Assembly: GCF_004011095.1 (NCBI RefSeq)
Contig: NZ_CP028129.1
Coordinates: 2,170,001-2,234,000 of the forward strand
Length of the DNA: 64,000 bases
Source: Rathayibacter rathayi
Lineage (GTDB): Bacteria > Actinomycetota > Actinomycetes > Actinomycetales > Microbacteriaceae
Direction: 5' to 3'
Of the stretch, positions 33,277-41,078 are shown one piece after another (position 1 is the first letter of the stretch; each line of letters opens with the position of its first letter). The notes under the pieces were generated by a model that worked only from the letters and a program-made list of their open reading frames with translations, ran no database searches and had not been told where the DNA came from. Made by a program: the position numbers and the translations under genes.

Positions 33277-33561
33277 ATGTCGACACCCACACCCGAACGC
33301 GACTGGGCGACGTACGCCCGCGAGCTCGGCACCAACATGCACCGGGCCCGTATCGCCAAGGGCGCCAGCCAGGAGAAGATCGCCCACGCGGCGGGGCTCG
33401 CGGGCTACACCTACCAGAAGTTCGAGAAGGGCGAGTCGAAGCCGGGGTCACCGGCGAATCCGACACTGCATACGCTCTTCGCTCTCTGTGAGGCACTGGA
33501 GGTCGACCTGATGGATCTCCTGCCACCCGACCCGCCGCGCTCCTCACAGGGCCTCGAGTAG
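33277..33561 (+). CDS. Small XRE-family helix-turn-helix regulator
   Basis: 94 residues. The HTH_3 domain covers about 14-75: LGTNMHRARIAKGASQEKIA, HAAGLAGYTYQKFEKGESK (recognition helix region), then LHTLFALCEALEVDLMDLL. This small, DNA-binding-only form often autoregulates or controls a neighbour. Two GTATGGC motifs 28 bp apart (33207 and 33235) precede the gene and may be promoter or operator sites. Its stop overlaps the end of the convergent DUF6907-like gene by 18 bp. Confidence 0.85.
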   Translation: MSTPTPERDWATYARELGTNMHRARIAKGASQEKIAHAAGLAGYTYQKFEKGESKPGSPANPTLHTLFALCEALEVDLMDLLPPDPPRSSQGLE

Positions 33562-33837
33562 CCGCAGCACCGCGCCGGCCAGTCTCGCCCCCGCGCTGAG
33601 GTCGAGGTCGACCTCGCCGATCCCATCGGCCTCGAGGCGAAGCCGGTCCTCGCCGGACGCCCCCGGGCGGCACAGCGACAGGTGCACCGTCCCGGCCGCG
33701 GCCCCACCTCCGCCCGCCCAGAGCACCGCCGGGAGGGAGCGCGCCACCGAACGGTGCAGCCGCTCCCCCACCGCGACCATCTCGTCGTGCTCGCCCGCGC
33801 ACCAGCGCGGGCACCCCTCATCGTTCCTGCCGTCCAT
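33544..33837 (-). CDS. Small DUF6907-like protein
   Basis: 97 residues from ATG 33837, which has GTGGAGGA just upstream. The N-terminal GCPRWCAGEHDE holds two Cys and a His in a pattern like small zinc-knuckle DUF6907 proteins of actinobacteria, followed by LHRSVAR and a strand-rich remainder ending ARLAGAVLRLLEAL. No catalytic motif. It converges on and slightly overlaps the XRE regulator; such pairs are common next to phage-like regulators, but nothing else here is phage-related. Function unknown. Confidence 0.6.
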   Translation of the reverse strand: MDGRNDEGCPRWCAGEHDEMVAVGERLHRSVARSLPAVLWAGGGGAAAGTVHLSLCRPGASGEDRLRLEADGIGEVDLDLSAGARLAGAVLRLLEAL

Positions 33838-34034
33838 CCGTTCCTCCACGTTCCGCACCCCTTGGTCGAGGAGACCAGCCCACCAGGCGGTACCGACATC
33901 GAGGTCCCGCAGCCCCCCGATCACGCCCGGGGTGTGGACAGGAGACGGTCCAACGCACGCTGTGGAGGAGCGATGACAGGATCTCACACCAAGATGGTGC
34001 CTTCCGAAATCCGGCGCGAACCTCGGTCGCCGCG

Positions 34035-34424
34035 TCAGCGGTGCACGATCAGCCAGGTCGGCGGAGAGGTGGACTCGAAGAAGTCGACGGAATCCAGCGG
34101 CCGCGGCGCGAGCCGACGAAAGAGCACGCCGCCCTCGAGCACCACCGGCGCCGCCTCACGCGCCCGCACGACAGCGGTCTCCACCGGCGCCGACACGCCC
34201 TGGTCGAGCACCGCGGACAGCGGCACCCCAGCGCGTCCACGAGCGCGATCAACCGTCCGACCGAGGGCTGCGTCGCCCCGCGCTCGATCCGCGAGACGGC
34301 GCTCGCCGAGATCCCGCGCCGGCCCGCCAGCGCCTTCAGCGACAGTCCCGCCGCCAGCCGGAGCTCCCGCAGGCGAGAGCCCAGCCCCGCCGCGTCCGCG
34401 CCGGCCGCCTCGTCGGGTTCGATG
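34035..34424 (-). pseudogene. XRE-cupin type regulator, truncated at both ends and frameshifted
   Basis: Read on the minus strand, GSRLRELRLAAGLSLKALAG, ISASAVSRIERGATQPSVG and IALVDALG form a complete helix-turn-helix. A missing G near 34227 then shifts the frame, and it resumes as VPLSAVLDQGVSAPVETAVV to a stop at 34035. The cupin domain that should follow is gone, and no start codon exists because sequence past HHIEPDEA is replaced by permease sequence at about 34425. It is the divergent partner of the damaged NCS1 permease. Confidence 0.75.
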
Positions 34425-34430
34425 TGGTGA

Positions 34431-35288
34431 CCTGGCCGCTTCGGTCTGGCCGCCTCGGTGCCGGTGATGATCTCGGCCGTCGCGCTCGTGGTCTCCTATT
34501 TCTCCGGCCCGATGCTCAACTTCGGCGACTTCTCGCGCTACGCCCGCAGCTATGGCGCGGTGAAGCGGGGCAACCTGCTCGGCCTTCCCGTCAACTTCCT
34601 CTTCTTCTCGCTGCTCACCGTCATCACCGCCTCGGCCACCGTGCCGGTGTTCGGCGAACTGATCACCGACCCGATCGAGACCGTCGAGCGGATCGACACC
34701 TGGTTCGCCGTGCTCCTGGGCGGGCTGACCTTCGTCATCGCCACCATCGGCATCAACATCGTCGCCAACGTCATCTCCCCCGCCTTCGACTTCTCGAACG
34801 TCAACCCGAAGAAGATCAGCTGGCGGATGGGCGGCATGATCGCCGCCATCGGCTCAGTGCTGCTCACCCCGTGGAACTGGTACTCGAACGACACCGCCAT
34901 CCACTACACGCTCGGCATCCTCGGCGCGTTGATCGGACCGCTGTTCGGCGTCCTGATCGCGGGGTACTACCTGATCAGTCGGCAGCGGGTCTGGGTGGAC
35001 GACCTCTACACGATGAGCGAGAAGGGCCGCTACTGGTTCTCGCGCGGCTTCAACCCCCACGCCGTCTGGGCGACCGTGATCGGCGGAGTCCCCTCCGTCG
35101 CCTCGGTGCTCGTGCCGCGCTGGATCGCGGAGGCGGGCGGCGCGGAGTTCACCTGGCTCGGCGACTACAGCTGGTTCCTCGGCTGCGGGCTCGGGTTCGT
35201 CGCGATGGCCGCGCTGGAGCGCCGCGCACCGCGGATCGGCCGCCTCGACGAGGACCTGGAGCACGTCAGCGACGGCTCGACCGTCTGA
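34431..35288 (+). pseudogene. NCS1-family nucleobase/hydantoin permease, 5' half missing
   Basis: From GRFGLAASVPVMISAVALVV the frame reads through the second half of an NCS1 symporter (SYFSGPMLNFGDFSRYARS, TIGINIVANVISPAFDFSNV, LTPWNWYSND) to VSDGSTV, about 276 residues from GTG 34458, against about 490 for the family. The first five or so helices are missing; a TGA directly upstream (34428-34430) closes the frame at the point where the truncated regulator begins. The NCS1 family imports allantoin, hydantoins, uracil or cytosine. The hydantoin racemase behind it points to hydantoin or allantoin use, now probably lost. Confidence 0.8.
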
Positions 35289-35291
35289 TCC

Positions 35292-35377
35292 GTTCAGAAC
35301 GCAGGAAGGATCCGCTCGGGTCGCCCGCACCTCGCCGATCCGGGCCCCCTCGACGAAATCCTTCCTTCGTTCTGAAC
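35292..35377 (+). promoter_or_regulatory. Long hairpin between permease and racemase genes
   Basis: GTTCAGAACGCAGGAAGGAT (35292-35311) is complementary at 19 of 20 positions to 35358-35377, with a 46-nt GC-rich loop. It starts right after the permease stop and ends 18 nt before the racemase start. It could be an mRNA processing or attenuation structure, or a repeat element. Confidence 0.75.
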
Positions 35378-35395
35378 ACGACCCAAGGAATCACC

Positions 35396-36130
35396 ATGCG
35401 CATCACCGTCGTCAACCCGAACACCAGCACCGCGATGACCGCCGCGATCGGCCGGGCCGCCCGCTCCGTCGCGTCGCTCGGCACCGAGATCGCGGCCGTC
35501 ACCCCGCCGATGGGTCCGGCCTCGATCGAGAGCCACTACGACGAGGCGCTGGCGGTCCCCGGCGTCCTGCACGAGATCGTCCGCGCGGAGGCGGCCGGTA
35601 GCGACGGCGCGGTGATCGCGTGCTTCGGCGACCCGGGTGTCGACGCCGCGCGGGAAATCGCGAGCGGCCCGGTGGTGGGTATCGCCGAGGCGGCGATGCA
35701 CATGGCCTCGCTCATCGGCCGCAGCTTCAGTGTGGTCACGACGCTCTCGCGCACCAGCGGCCGAGCCTGGGACATCGCCCGACGGGCCGGGTTCGGCGAC
35801 GCCTGCCGCCGGGTGCGCGCCTGCGACATCCCCGTCCTCGAGCTCGACGATTCGCGCTCCGACGCGCGCCGAATCATCCTCGCGGAGTGCGCTGAGGCTC
35901 TCGCCGTCGATGGATCCGATTCGATCGTGCTGGGCTGCGCGGGGATGGCCGAGCTGTGCCGCGACCTCTCGCAGGAGCTGGGTGTGCCGGTGATCGACGG
36001 CGTCGCCTCGGCGGTGCGTCTGGTGGAGGGCCTGGTCGCGATGGGCGTCAGTACGTCACGACTCGGTGAGTACGCGGTGCCGCGCACGAAGGCGATGGCG
36101 GGACTGCTCGCCCCGTTCGAGCGGGCCTGA
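35396..36130 (+). CDS. Aspartate/glutamate/hydantoin racemase family protein
   Basis: 244 residues. MRITVVNPNTSTAMTAAIG is the hydantoin-racemase N-terminus; the two catalytic cysteines appear as VIACFGDPG (about residue 75) and IVLGCAGMAELC (about residue 182). It racemises 5-substituted hydantoins or related compounds, consistent with the NCS1 permease upstream. The ribosome-binding site is CAAGGAA. With the permease and its regulator damaged, this gene may be a survivor of a decaying pathway, although its own frame is intact. Confidence 0.88.
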   Translation: MRITVVNPNTSTAMTAAIGRAARSVASLGTEIAAVTPPMGPASIESHYDEALAVPGVLHEIVRAEAAGSDGAVIACFGDPGVDAAREIASGPVVGIAEAAMHMASLIGRSFSVVTTLSRTSGRAWDIARRAGFGDACRRVRACDIPVLELDDSRSDARRIILAECAEALAVDGSDSIVLGCAGMAELCRDLSQELGVPVIDGVASAVRLVEGLVAMGVSTSRLGEYAVPRTKAMAGLLAPFERA

Positions 36131-36188
36131 GCCTTCGAGCAGGCCGAGCCTTGAAGCGGGCCCGAGGTGACCTGCGAGGATCGGAGGT

Positions 36189-36956
36189 ATGCGCGCGCTC
36201 CACGATCTCGGCCTCGGGGCCCGCCTCTTCCTGAGAGGATTCCGCACCTGGGTCCGCTCGCCGCGGGCGATGCTCCTCGGCGCGATCCCGCCGCTGATCG
36301 TCGGGCTGGTCTTCGTCGGCGTGCTGGTTCTGGTGCTCACACGCGTGCAGGACACGGTGATCGCGCTCACTCCGTTCGCCGACAGCTGGGAGGAGGCGAC
36401 GGCGGCCACCGTCCGCCTGCTGCTCTCAGTCGCGGCGGTCGGCGCGGTCCTCGCGCTCGGGGTGGTCCTGTTCGCGGCGGTGACCCTGCTGGTCGGCGAG
36501 CCCTTCTACGAGCGGATCTGGCGGCGGGTCGAGGACGACCTCGGCGGGATACCCGACGAGCACGAGAGCACCTTCTGGCAGGGGGTCGGCCGCGGGCTGC
36601 GCGACTCCGCCGTGCTGGTGGCCACCTCGCTCGGGATCGGCGTGGTGCTGGTGCTGCTCGGCCTGGTACCCGTCGTCGGCGCGATCGTCGGCCTGGTCGC
36701 GGGCGCCCTGGTCGGCGGGCAGGCGCTCGCGCTCGAACTCACCGGGTTCGCGGGCGACGCCCGGGGCCTCTCCCTCGGTGAGCGTCGTCGCCTGCTCAGC
36801 GAGCACCGAGCGCTCTCGCTCGGATTCGGCATCGCCGTCTACCTGGCGTTCCTCATCCCCGGAGGCGCGGTCATTGCCACTCCTGCGGCGACAGCCGGGG
36901 CAACGTTCCTGCTGCGGCTGCTGCGCGGCGAGCCCGTCGAGCGCGCGGGCGACTGA
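36189..36956 (+). CDS. EI24-domain (CysZ-like) membrane protein
   Basis: 255 residues. GARLFLRGFRTWVRSPRAML precedes the first helix, and about five membrane segments follow (around 30-52, 68-98, 137-155, 158-182, 216-250). GEPFYERIWRRVEDDLGG and the C-terminal LGFGIAVYLAFLIPGGAVI fit the EI24/CysZ family. CysZ proteins take up sulfate; actinobacterial members are largely uncharacterised. Single gene, followed by the attenuator-controlled trpEG gene. Confidence 0.82.
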   Translation: MRALHDLGLGARLFLRGFRTWVRSPRAMLLGAIPPLIVGLVFVGVLVLVLTRVQDTVIALTPFADSWEEATAATVRLLLSVAAVGAVLALGVVLFAAVTLLVGEPFYERIWRRVEDDLGGIPDEHESTFWQGVGRGLRDSAVLVATSLGIGVVLVLLGLVPVVGAIVGLVAGALVGGQALALELTGFAGDARGLSLGERRRLLSEHRALSLGFGIAVYLAFLIPGGAVIATPAATAGATFLLRLLRGEPVERAGD

Positions 36957-36995
36957 CACTGCTCGGCCACCCCGCCGCAGCCCGCCCCGCCCCGC

Positions 36996-37024
36996 TTGGT
37001 CGCCCGACCGGCGTCCCCTAGACT
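36996..37024 (+). promoter_or_regulatory. Promoter of the trpEG attenuator operon
   Basis: -35 TTGGTC (36996-37001), 17-bp spacer, -10 TAGACT (37019-37024). Six bases (CCCTCC) then separate the -10 from the GTG at 37031, so the transcript should begin at that codon. Confidence 0.75.
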
Positions 37025-37030
37025 CCCTCC

Positions 37031-37072
37031 GTGCGCACGTCGATCCGAAGCCCCAGGTGGCCCGCCTCCTAG
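37031..37072 (+). CDS. trpL: Leaderless tryptophan leader peptide (VRTSIRSPRWPAS)
   Basis: A 13-residue peptide with Trp as its tenth codon (TGG 37058-37060), starting at the predicted first base of the transcript with no room for a ribosome-binding site. The TAG stop overlaps RNA segment 2 of the attenuator. A ribosome paused at TGG would cover segment 1 (CCGCC 37062-37066), while one that reaches the stop covers segment 2, which is the geometry needed for tryptophan-dependent attenuation. Inferred from sequence only; the leader is not homologous in sequence to the classical trpL peptides. Confidence 0.75.
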   Translation: MRTSIRSPRWPAS

Positions 37073-37134
37073 GCGGACCGACGCGCAGACCCCCTCGCAC
37101 GCGACCGCCTCCTCCGGGCGGTCGTTCTGCTTGT
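37062..37134 (+). promoter_or_regulatory. Tryptophan attenuator (mutually exclusive RNA hairpins)
   Basis: Segment 1 CCGCC (37062-37066) pairs with segment 2 GGCGG (37072-37076). Segment 2 extended, AGGCGG (37071-37076), pairs with segment 3 CCGCCT (37105-37110). Segment 3 as GACCGCC (37103-37109) pairs with segment 4 GGCGGTC (37117-37123). Stem 3-4 is followed by GTTCTGCTTGT and would act as terminator; stem 2-3 is the antiterminator. Confidence 0.75.
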
Positions 37135-37173
37135 CAGGGCCCGGGTGGGGCACGACCCGATTCAAGGACCACG

Positions 37174-39045
37174 ATGACCTCGCTCCTCTCCCGCATCCTC
37201 GCTTCCGACGGCTCACTGCCGTTCGCGATCGTTCTCCGCCAGGGCCGCGACGCCGTCGACGTGTTCACCGGCGACGTGCTCGATGTCGAGAGGCTGGCCG
37301 ACATCCCGCTCGACGGCGACGACGTGCTGACCCTGGTGCCGTACCGGCAGGTGCGCGAACGCGGCTTCGCGGCGAAGGACGACGGAGCACCACTGCGCAA
37401 TCTCGTGGTGCGCGAGCGCGAGAGCGTGCCGCTGGCGGAGGTGCTGCGCCTCCTGCCCGAGCGGGAGATCCCGGTACAGGAGTGCGGCTTTGACGTGCCG
37501 GACGACGAGTACGCCGACATCGTCCGCCGAGTGATCGAGCACGAGATCGGACGCGGCGAGGGCGCCAACTTCGTGATCAGCCGAGCCTTTGTCGCGCAGA
37601 CCGACGCTCCCCCGGTCGAGGCCGTGCTGGCCTGGTTCCGCCGCCTGCTCACCGACGAGTCGGGCGCCTACTGGACGTTCGCGATCCACACCCCGGGCGT
37701 CGACGGCGCTCAGACCGTCACCGCCGTGGGTGCGACGCCCGAGCGACACGTCTCAGTGCGGGACGGTATCGCCATGATGAACCCGATCAGCGGCACCTTC
37801 CGCCACCCCGCGGCCGGGCCCACCGGGGAGGAGGTGCTCGCGTTCCTCGCCGACGTGAAGGAGAGCGAGGAACTCTTCATGGTGGTGGACGAGGAGATGA
37901 AGATGATGAGCGCGGTCTGTCCGGAGGGCGGCCGCATCCTCGGCCCGTTCCTCAAGCAGATGTCGAGGCTCAGCCACACCGAGTACCTGCTCGAGGGCCG
38001 CACCGGTCTCGACGTGCGGGAGGTGCTGCGGTTGACGATGTTCGCGCCGACGGTCACCGGCTCGCCGATGGAGAACGCCTGCGGTGTGATCGCCGAGTAC
38101 GAGAAGGAGCCGCGCGGCTACTACTCCGGCGTGCTCGCCCTCTTCGAGCCGGAGGAGCACGGCTACACAGTCGACGCGCCCATCCTGATCCGCACCGCCT
38201 ACCTCCGCCCCGACGGCCGCCTCACCGTGCCCGCCGGCGCGACGCTGGTGCGCCACTCCACTCCCGAGGGCGAGGTCTCCGAGACGCGCGCGAAGGCGTC
38301 CGGCGTGCTGTCCGCCCTGGGCCTGCTGCCGCACCGCGACGTGCCGCCGGCGATCGACCTGAATGCGCAGCCGGGCGTGCAGGAGGCGCTTGAGGCGCGC
38401 AACGAGCGGCTCGCCTCATTCTGGCTGCGGCCCCAGGCGCCCGAGCACATCGCCGGTCTCACCGGGCACACCGCGCTGATCGTCGACAACGAGGACCAGT
38501 TCACGACGATGCTCGCCCACCAACTCCGCCACCTCGGGATAAATGCTCGGGTCGAGCGCTGGTCGGAGGTCACCGACGTGCTGAGCGACGACCTCGTCGT
38601 CTTCGGGCCCGGCCCCGGCGACCCGCGCGACGACTCCGAACCGCGGATCGCGCACCTGCGCGAGCTGATGACCACGCGCCTCGATGCGGCACGACCGATG
38701 CTCGCCGTCTGCCTCAGTCACCAGATGCTGTCACTGCTGGCCGGGCTCACCGTCGAGCCGCTGCCCGCGCCCCGTCAGGGCGTGCGATTGGCGGTGGACG
38801 TCTTCGGCGAGGACGCAGCGATCGGCTTCTACAACACTTTCTCCTCCGTCGCCCCCGGCATCACGCGCACGCCCCGCCTGGGGCTCGAGGTGTCGGTCGA
38901 CCCGGAGACGGGAGTGGTCAACGCCCTGCGCGGCGAGCACGTCGCCTCGGTGCAGGGGCACCTGGAGTCGGTGCTCTCCTCCGACGGACTGCGCACCCTG
39001 GAGCGGCTGGTCCGCACCGCGACGGCGCAGCCCGCCCGAGCATGA
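37174..39045 (+). CDS. Fused anthranilate synthase (TrpE-TrpG / PhzE-like)
   Basis: 623 residues. A chorismate-binding domain (about 110-395, with ISGTFRHPAAGPTGEEVLAF, SRLSHTEYLLEGRTG, PTVTGSPMENACGVI and RGYYSGVLALF) is joined to a class I glutamine amidotransferase (about 440-615) with nucleophile Cys513 in AVCLSHQML and His596/Glu598 in GHLES. The fusion order and sequence resemble PhzE, which makes aminodeoxyisochorismate for phenazines. No other phenazine genes are near, and the Trp-codon attenuator in front argues that this enzyme makes anthranilate for tryptophan. The ATG at 37174 follows AAGGACC. It overlaps the GlpX-like gene by 4 bp. Confidence 0.88.
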   Translation: MTSLLSRILASDGSLPFAIVLRQGRDAVDVFTGDVLDVERLADIPLDGDDVLTLVPYRQVRERGFAAKDDGAPLRNLVVRERESVPLAEVLRLLPEREIPVQECGFDVPDDEYADIVRRVIEHEIGRGEGANFVISRAFVAQTDAPPVEAVLAWFRRLLTDESGAYWTFAIHTPGVDGAQTVTAVGATPERHVSVRDGIAMMNPISGTFRHPAAGPTGEEVLAFLADVKESEELFMVVDEEMKMMSAVCPEGGRILGPFLKQMSRLSHTEYLLEGRTGLDVREVLRLTMFAPTVTGSPMENACGVIAEYEKEPRGYYSGVLALFEPEEHGYTVDAPILIRTAYLRPDGRLTVPAGATLVRHSTPEGEVSETRAKASGVLSALGLLPHRDVPPAIDLNAQPGVQEALEARNERLASFWLRPQAPEHIAGLTGHTALIVDNEDQFTTMLAHQLRHLGINARVERWSEVTDVLSDDLVVFGPGPGDPRDDSEPRIAHLRELMTTRLDAARPMLAVCLSHQMLSLLAGLTVEPLPAPRQGVRLAVDVFGEDAAIGFYNTFSSVAPGITRTPRLGLEVSVDPETGVVNALRGEHVASVQGHLESVLSSDGLRTLERLVRTATAQPARA

Positions 39046-39896
39046 GCGGGCTGCGGCTGATCGCCTCGCCCGCCTACTCGGCCGAGCTGCAGGAGGCGGT
39101 GGACACCAGTGTGCGCGCGGCGGCGGAGGCGGCGCGGGGTTGGTTCGGCCGCGGCGACAAGCTCGCGGCCGACGCGGCGTCGGTGGCGGCGATGCGGGCG
39201 GTGCTCGCCGAGGCGCCGTTCGACGGGGTCGTGGTGATCGGCGAGGGCGAAAAGGACGAGGCTCCGATGCTGGCGAACGGCGAGCGCCTCGGACGCGCTG
39301 CCGCTCCCTCCTGCGACGTGGCCGTGGATCCGCTCGACGGCACCCGGCTCACGGCGGAGGGGCTGCCAGGGTCGGTGAGTGTTATCGCGCTCGCCCCGCG
39401 CGGCACACTGTTCAACCCCCGCGACGTGTTCTACATGGACAAGCTGGTCTGCTCGGGAGCGGGGCGGGGCGCGGTCTCGCTCGACCTCGCTCCGGCCGAG
39501 AACGCCGCGCGGCTGGCGTCGGCGCTCGGCAAGCCCGTCGCCGACCTGGTCGTCGTCGTGCTCGACAAGCCCCGGCACGCCGAGCTGATCGCGGCCCTGC
39601 GCGCGGCCGGAGTCGCCCTGGAGCTGCGCGGCGAGGGCGACGTGTCGGTCGCGATCGAGGCGGCGGATCCGGCCGGCCGCGTCGACCTCGTGCTCGGCAT
39701 CGGCGGTACCCCGGAGGGAGTGGTTACCGCGTGCGCCGTCCGCGCCCTCGGCGGCGTGATGGAGGGGCGCCTCGCCCCGCAGACCCCGGCCGAGCGCGCG
39801 AACGCCTTGGCCGCGGGCCACGACCTCGGCCGCCGGCTCACCCTCGAGGACCTGGTCTCCTCCGACGACGTACTCTTCGCAAGCCACGCGGTCTAA
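39042..39896 (+). CDS. GlpX-like class II fructose-1,6-bisphosphatase, short C-terminus
   Basis: 284 residues against about 330 for the family. GRGDKLAADAASVAAMRAVL, GVVVIGEGEKDEAPML (Asp/Glu metal ligands) and VDPLDGTRLTAEG (phosphatase DPLDGT motif) are all present, as are LGIGGTPEGVVTACAV and the C-terminal LTLEDLVSSDDVLFAS. The last ~45 residues of typical GlpX, including the region after FAATGVT, are missing; the frame stops at 39896, 37 bp before a family A palindrome. ATGA overlap with trpEG means it is co-transcribed and attenuated with it. Whether it still hydrolyses fructose bisphosphate or acts on another phosphate is open. Confidence 0.82.
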   Translation: MSGLRLIASPAYSAELQEAVDTSVRAAAEAARGWFGRGDKLAADAASVAAMRAVLAEAPFDGVVVIGEGEKDEAPMLANGERLGRAAAPSCDVAVDPLDGTRLTAEGLPGSVSVIALAPRGTLFNPRDVFYMDKLVCSGAGRGAVSLDLAPAENAARLASALGKPVADLVVVVLDKPRHAELIAALRAAGVALELRGEGDVSVAIEAADPAGRVDLVLGIGGTPEGVVTACAVRALGGVMEGRLAPQTPAERANALAAGHDLGRRLTLEDLVSSDDVLFASHAV

Positions 39897-39932
39897 TCCC
39901 CCGCCCCGGCCCCCGCGCCCGCCCCGCCCCGC

Positions 39933-39995
39933 CCGCGAGATGCCACCTGTGACGCTCTGCTGCGGCGTGTCGTCGTCATAGGTGGCATCTCGCGG
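39933..39995. repeat. Family A palindromic element (63 nt)
   Basis: Ends CCGCGAGATG and CATCTCGCGG; variant arms ATGCCACCTGTGACG and CGTCATAGGTGGCAT show compensating changes; core GCGGCGTGTCG. Located shortly after the stop of the GlpX-like gene. Confidence 0.85.
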
Positions 39996-40083
39996 CGGGG
40001 AGGGTCGAGGGGTGACGGATGTCATGGCGGGTCGGTGACAGAGGGCCGGGGCGCACGGACCCCGCCGCGAGCAAGCTGGGGGC

Positions 40084-40695
40084 ATGACTTCGACCGACCT
40101 CGCCGTCCAGGCGACCGCCCTCAGCAGGAGCTTCGGTTCCGTCGCCGCCGTCGCCGGCGTGGACCTCACCGTCCGCCCCGGCGAGATCGTCGCCTTCCTC
40201 TCCCGTGGCGACAGCATGAAGATCCAGAAGCTGGTCTACTTCGCGCAGGCCTGGCATCTGGCGTGGACCGGTCGACCGATCTTCGACGAGGATTTCGAGG
40301 CCTGGCCGAAAGGGCCCGTCGTTCGATCCGTTGTCCGAGAGAACCGTTACACGTCCCTGCCCGCCCACCTAGAGTTGAACGACGACGTCCGGGCAACGCT
40401 GGATTCGGTGCTCGACTTCTACGGGCACCGGGGCTATCAAGAACTGGTCGAGTTCACGCATGTCGATGCACCCTGGATTGACGCACGTCGCGGCCTCGAT
40501 GCGGAGGAGCCGTCGCGACGGATCGTGAAGCGCGACACGCTGCTCGACTTCTATTCGAGCAGGGCGATCGAGGGCGGCGACGGGCCTGAGCGGCGGGCCC
40601 ACGTCGAGAACGCCGACACCGACGAGACAGGCTCTCTCGCCCGGAGCATGATCGACCGCTGGACGGAAGGTCTCGCGCTGCTCGCGAACAAGTGA
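40084..40695 (+). CDS. PanA/SocA-type antitoxin fused to an ABC ATPase stub
   Basis: 203 residues. Residues 1-39 (LSRSFGSVAAVAGVDLTVRP then GEIVAFL) are the start of an ABC ATPase, cut immediately before Walker A. From SRGDSMKIQKLVYFAQAWHL the protein is a Panacea (PanA, SocA/DUF4065) antitoxin domain with FEAWPKGPVVRSV, and a tail ending TEGLALLANK. Normal PanA proteins start about 12 residues before MKIQKLVY, so the natural start was replaced by the ATPase's start. A good ribosome-binding site (GGGGG, 40076) precedes ATG 40084; an internal ATG at 40216 could also be used. It overlaps the Doc-like toxin gene (GTGA), the usual toxin-antitoxin layout. Confidence 0.8.
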   Translation: MTSTDLAVQATALSRSFGSVAAVAGVDLTVRPGEIVAFLSRGDSMKIQKLVYFAQAWHLAWTGRPIFDEDFEAWPKGPVVRSVVRENRYTSLPAHLELNDDVRATLDSVLDFYGHRGYQELVEFTHVDAPWIDARRGLDAEEPSRRIVKRDTLLDFYSSRAIEGGDGPERRAHVENADTDETGSLARSMIDRWTEGLALLANK

Positions 40696-41078
40696 CCCTG
40701 TTCCTCACGGTCGAGCAGGTCATCGCGCTGCAGGACGACATGGACGGGGCGGCTCTGATCGACCGGGGGAAGCTCGAGGGCGCGGTCCTTTGACCTCAAG
40801 CTTCTTTCCGAGCGAAGTTTTTGCATGCGACGGTCTACACGCAGGCCAACGTCCTTCTCCACGGTATCACGCAGGCTCAGGCCTTCCTCAACGCGAACAA
40901 GCGCACTGCCTGGGTGGCCACCATCACTTTTCTCGAACTCAACGGCATGCGCATCATCGACCTCGATCCTCACTACTGGTCCGACTCCGTGGTGGAAGTC
41001 GCTACCGGAGTCCACACGATCGAGGACACGGCGTTCTGGTTCGCCGCACTCGACCCGAGGAACGCGCGCTCGCTGTGA
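40692..41078 (+). pseudogene. Doc/Fic-type toxin with a nonsense codon and altered active site
   Basis: GTG 40692 overlaps the antitoxin stop. The frame reads LFLTVEQVIALQDDMDGAA then a TGA at 40791-40793 where a CGA (Arg) would fit. The same frame continues PQASF, HATVYTQANVLLHGITQAQA and FLNANKRTAWVATITFLELN to 41078. The Doc/Fic motif HxFx(D/N)xNKR is present as QAFLNANKR, so the catalytic His is replaced by Gln. Translation could restart at TTG 40821. Two separate inactivating changes suggest loss of the toxin while the antitoxin was kept. Confidence 0.85.

Noticed and set aside
37174..39045. Phenazine biosynthesis cluster
   Set aside because: The enzyme resembles PhzE, but no phzF, phzG, phzB or similar gene is present and the leader points to tryptophan control.
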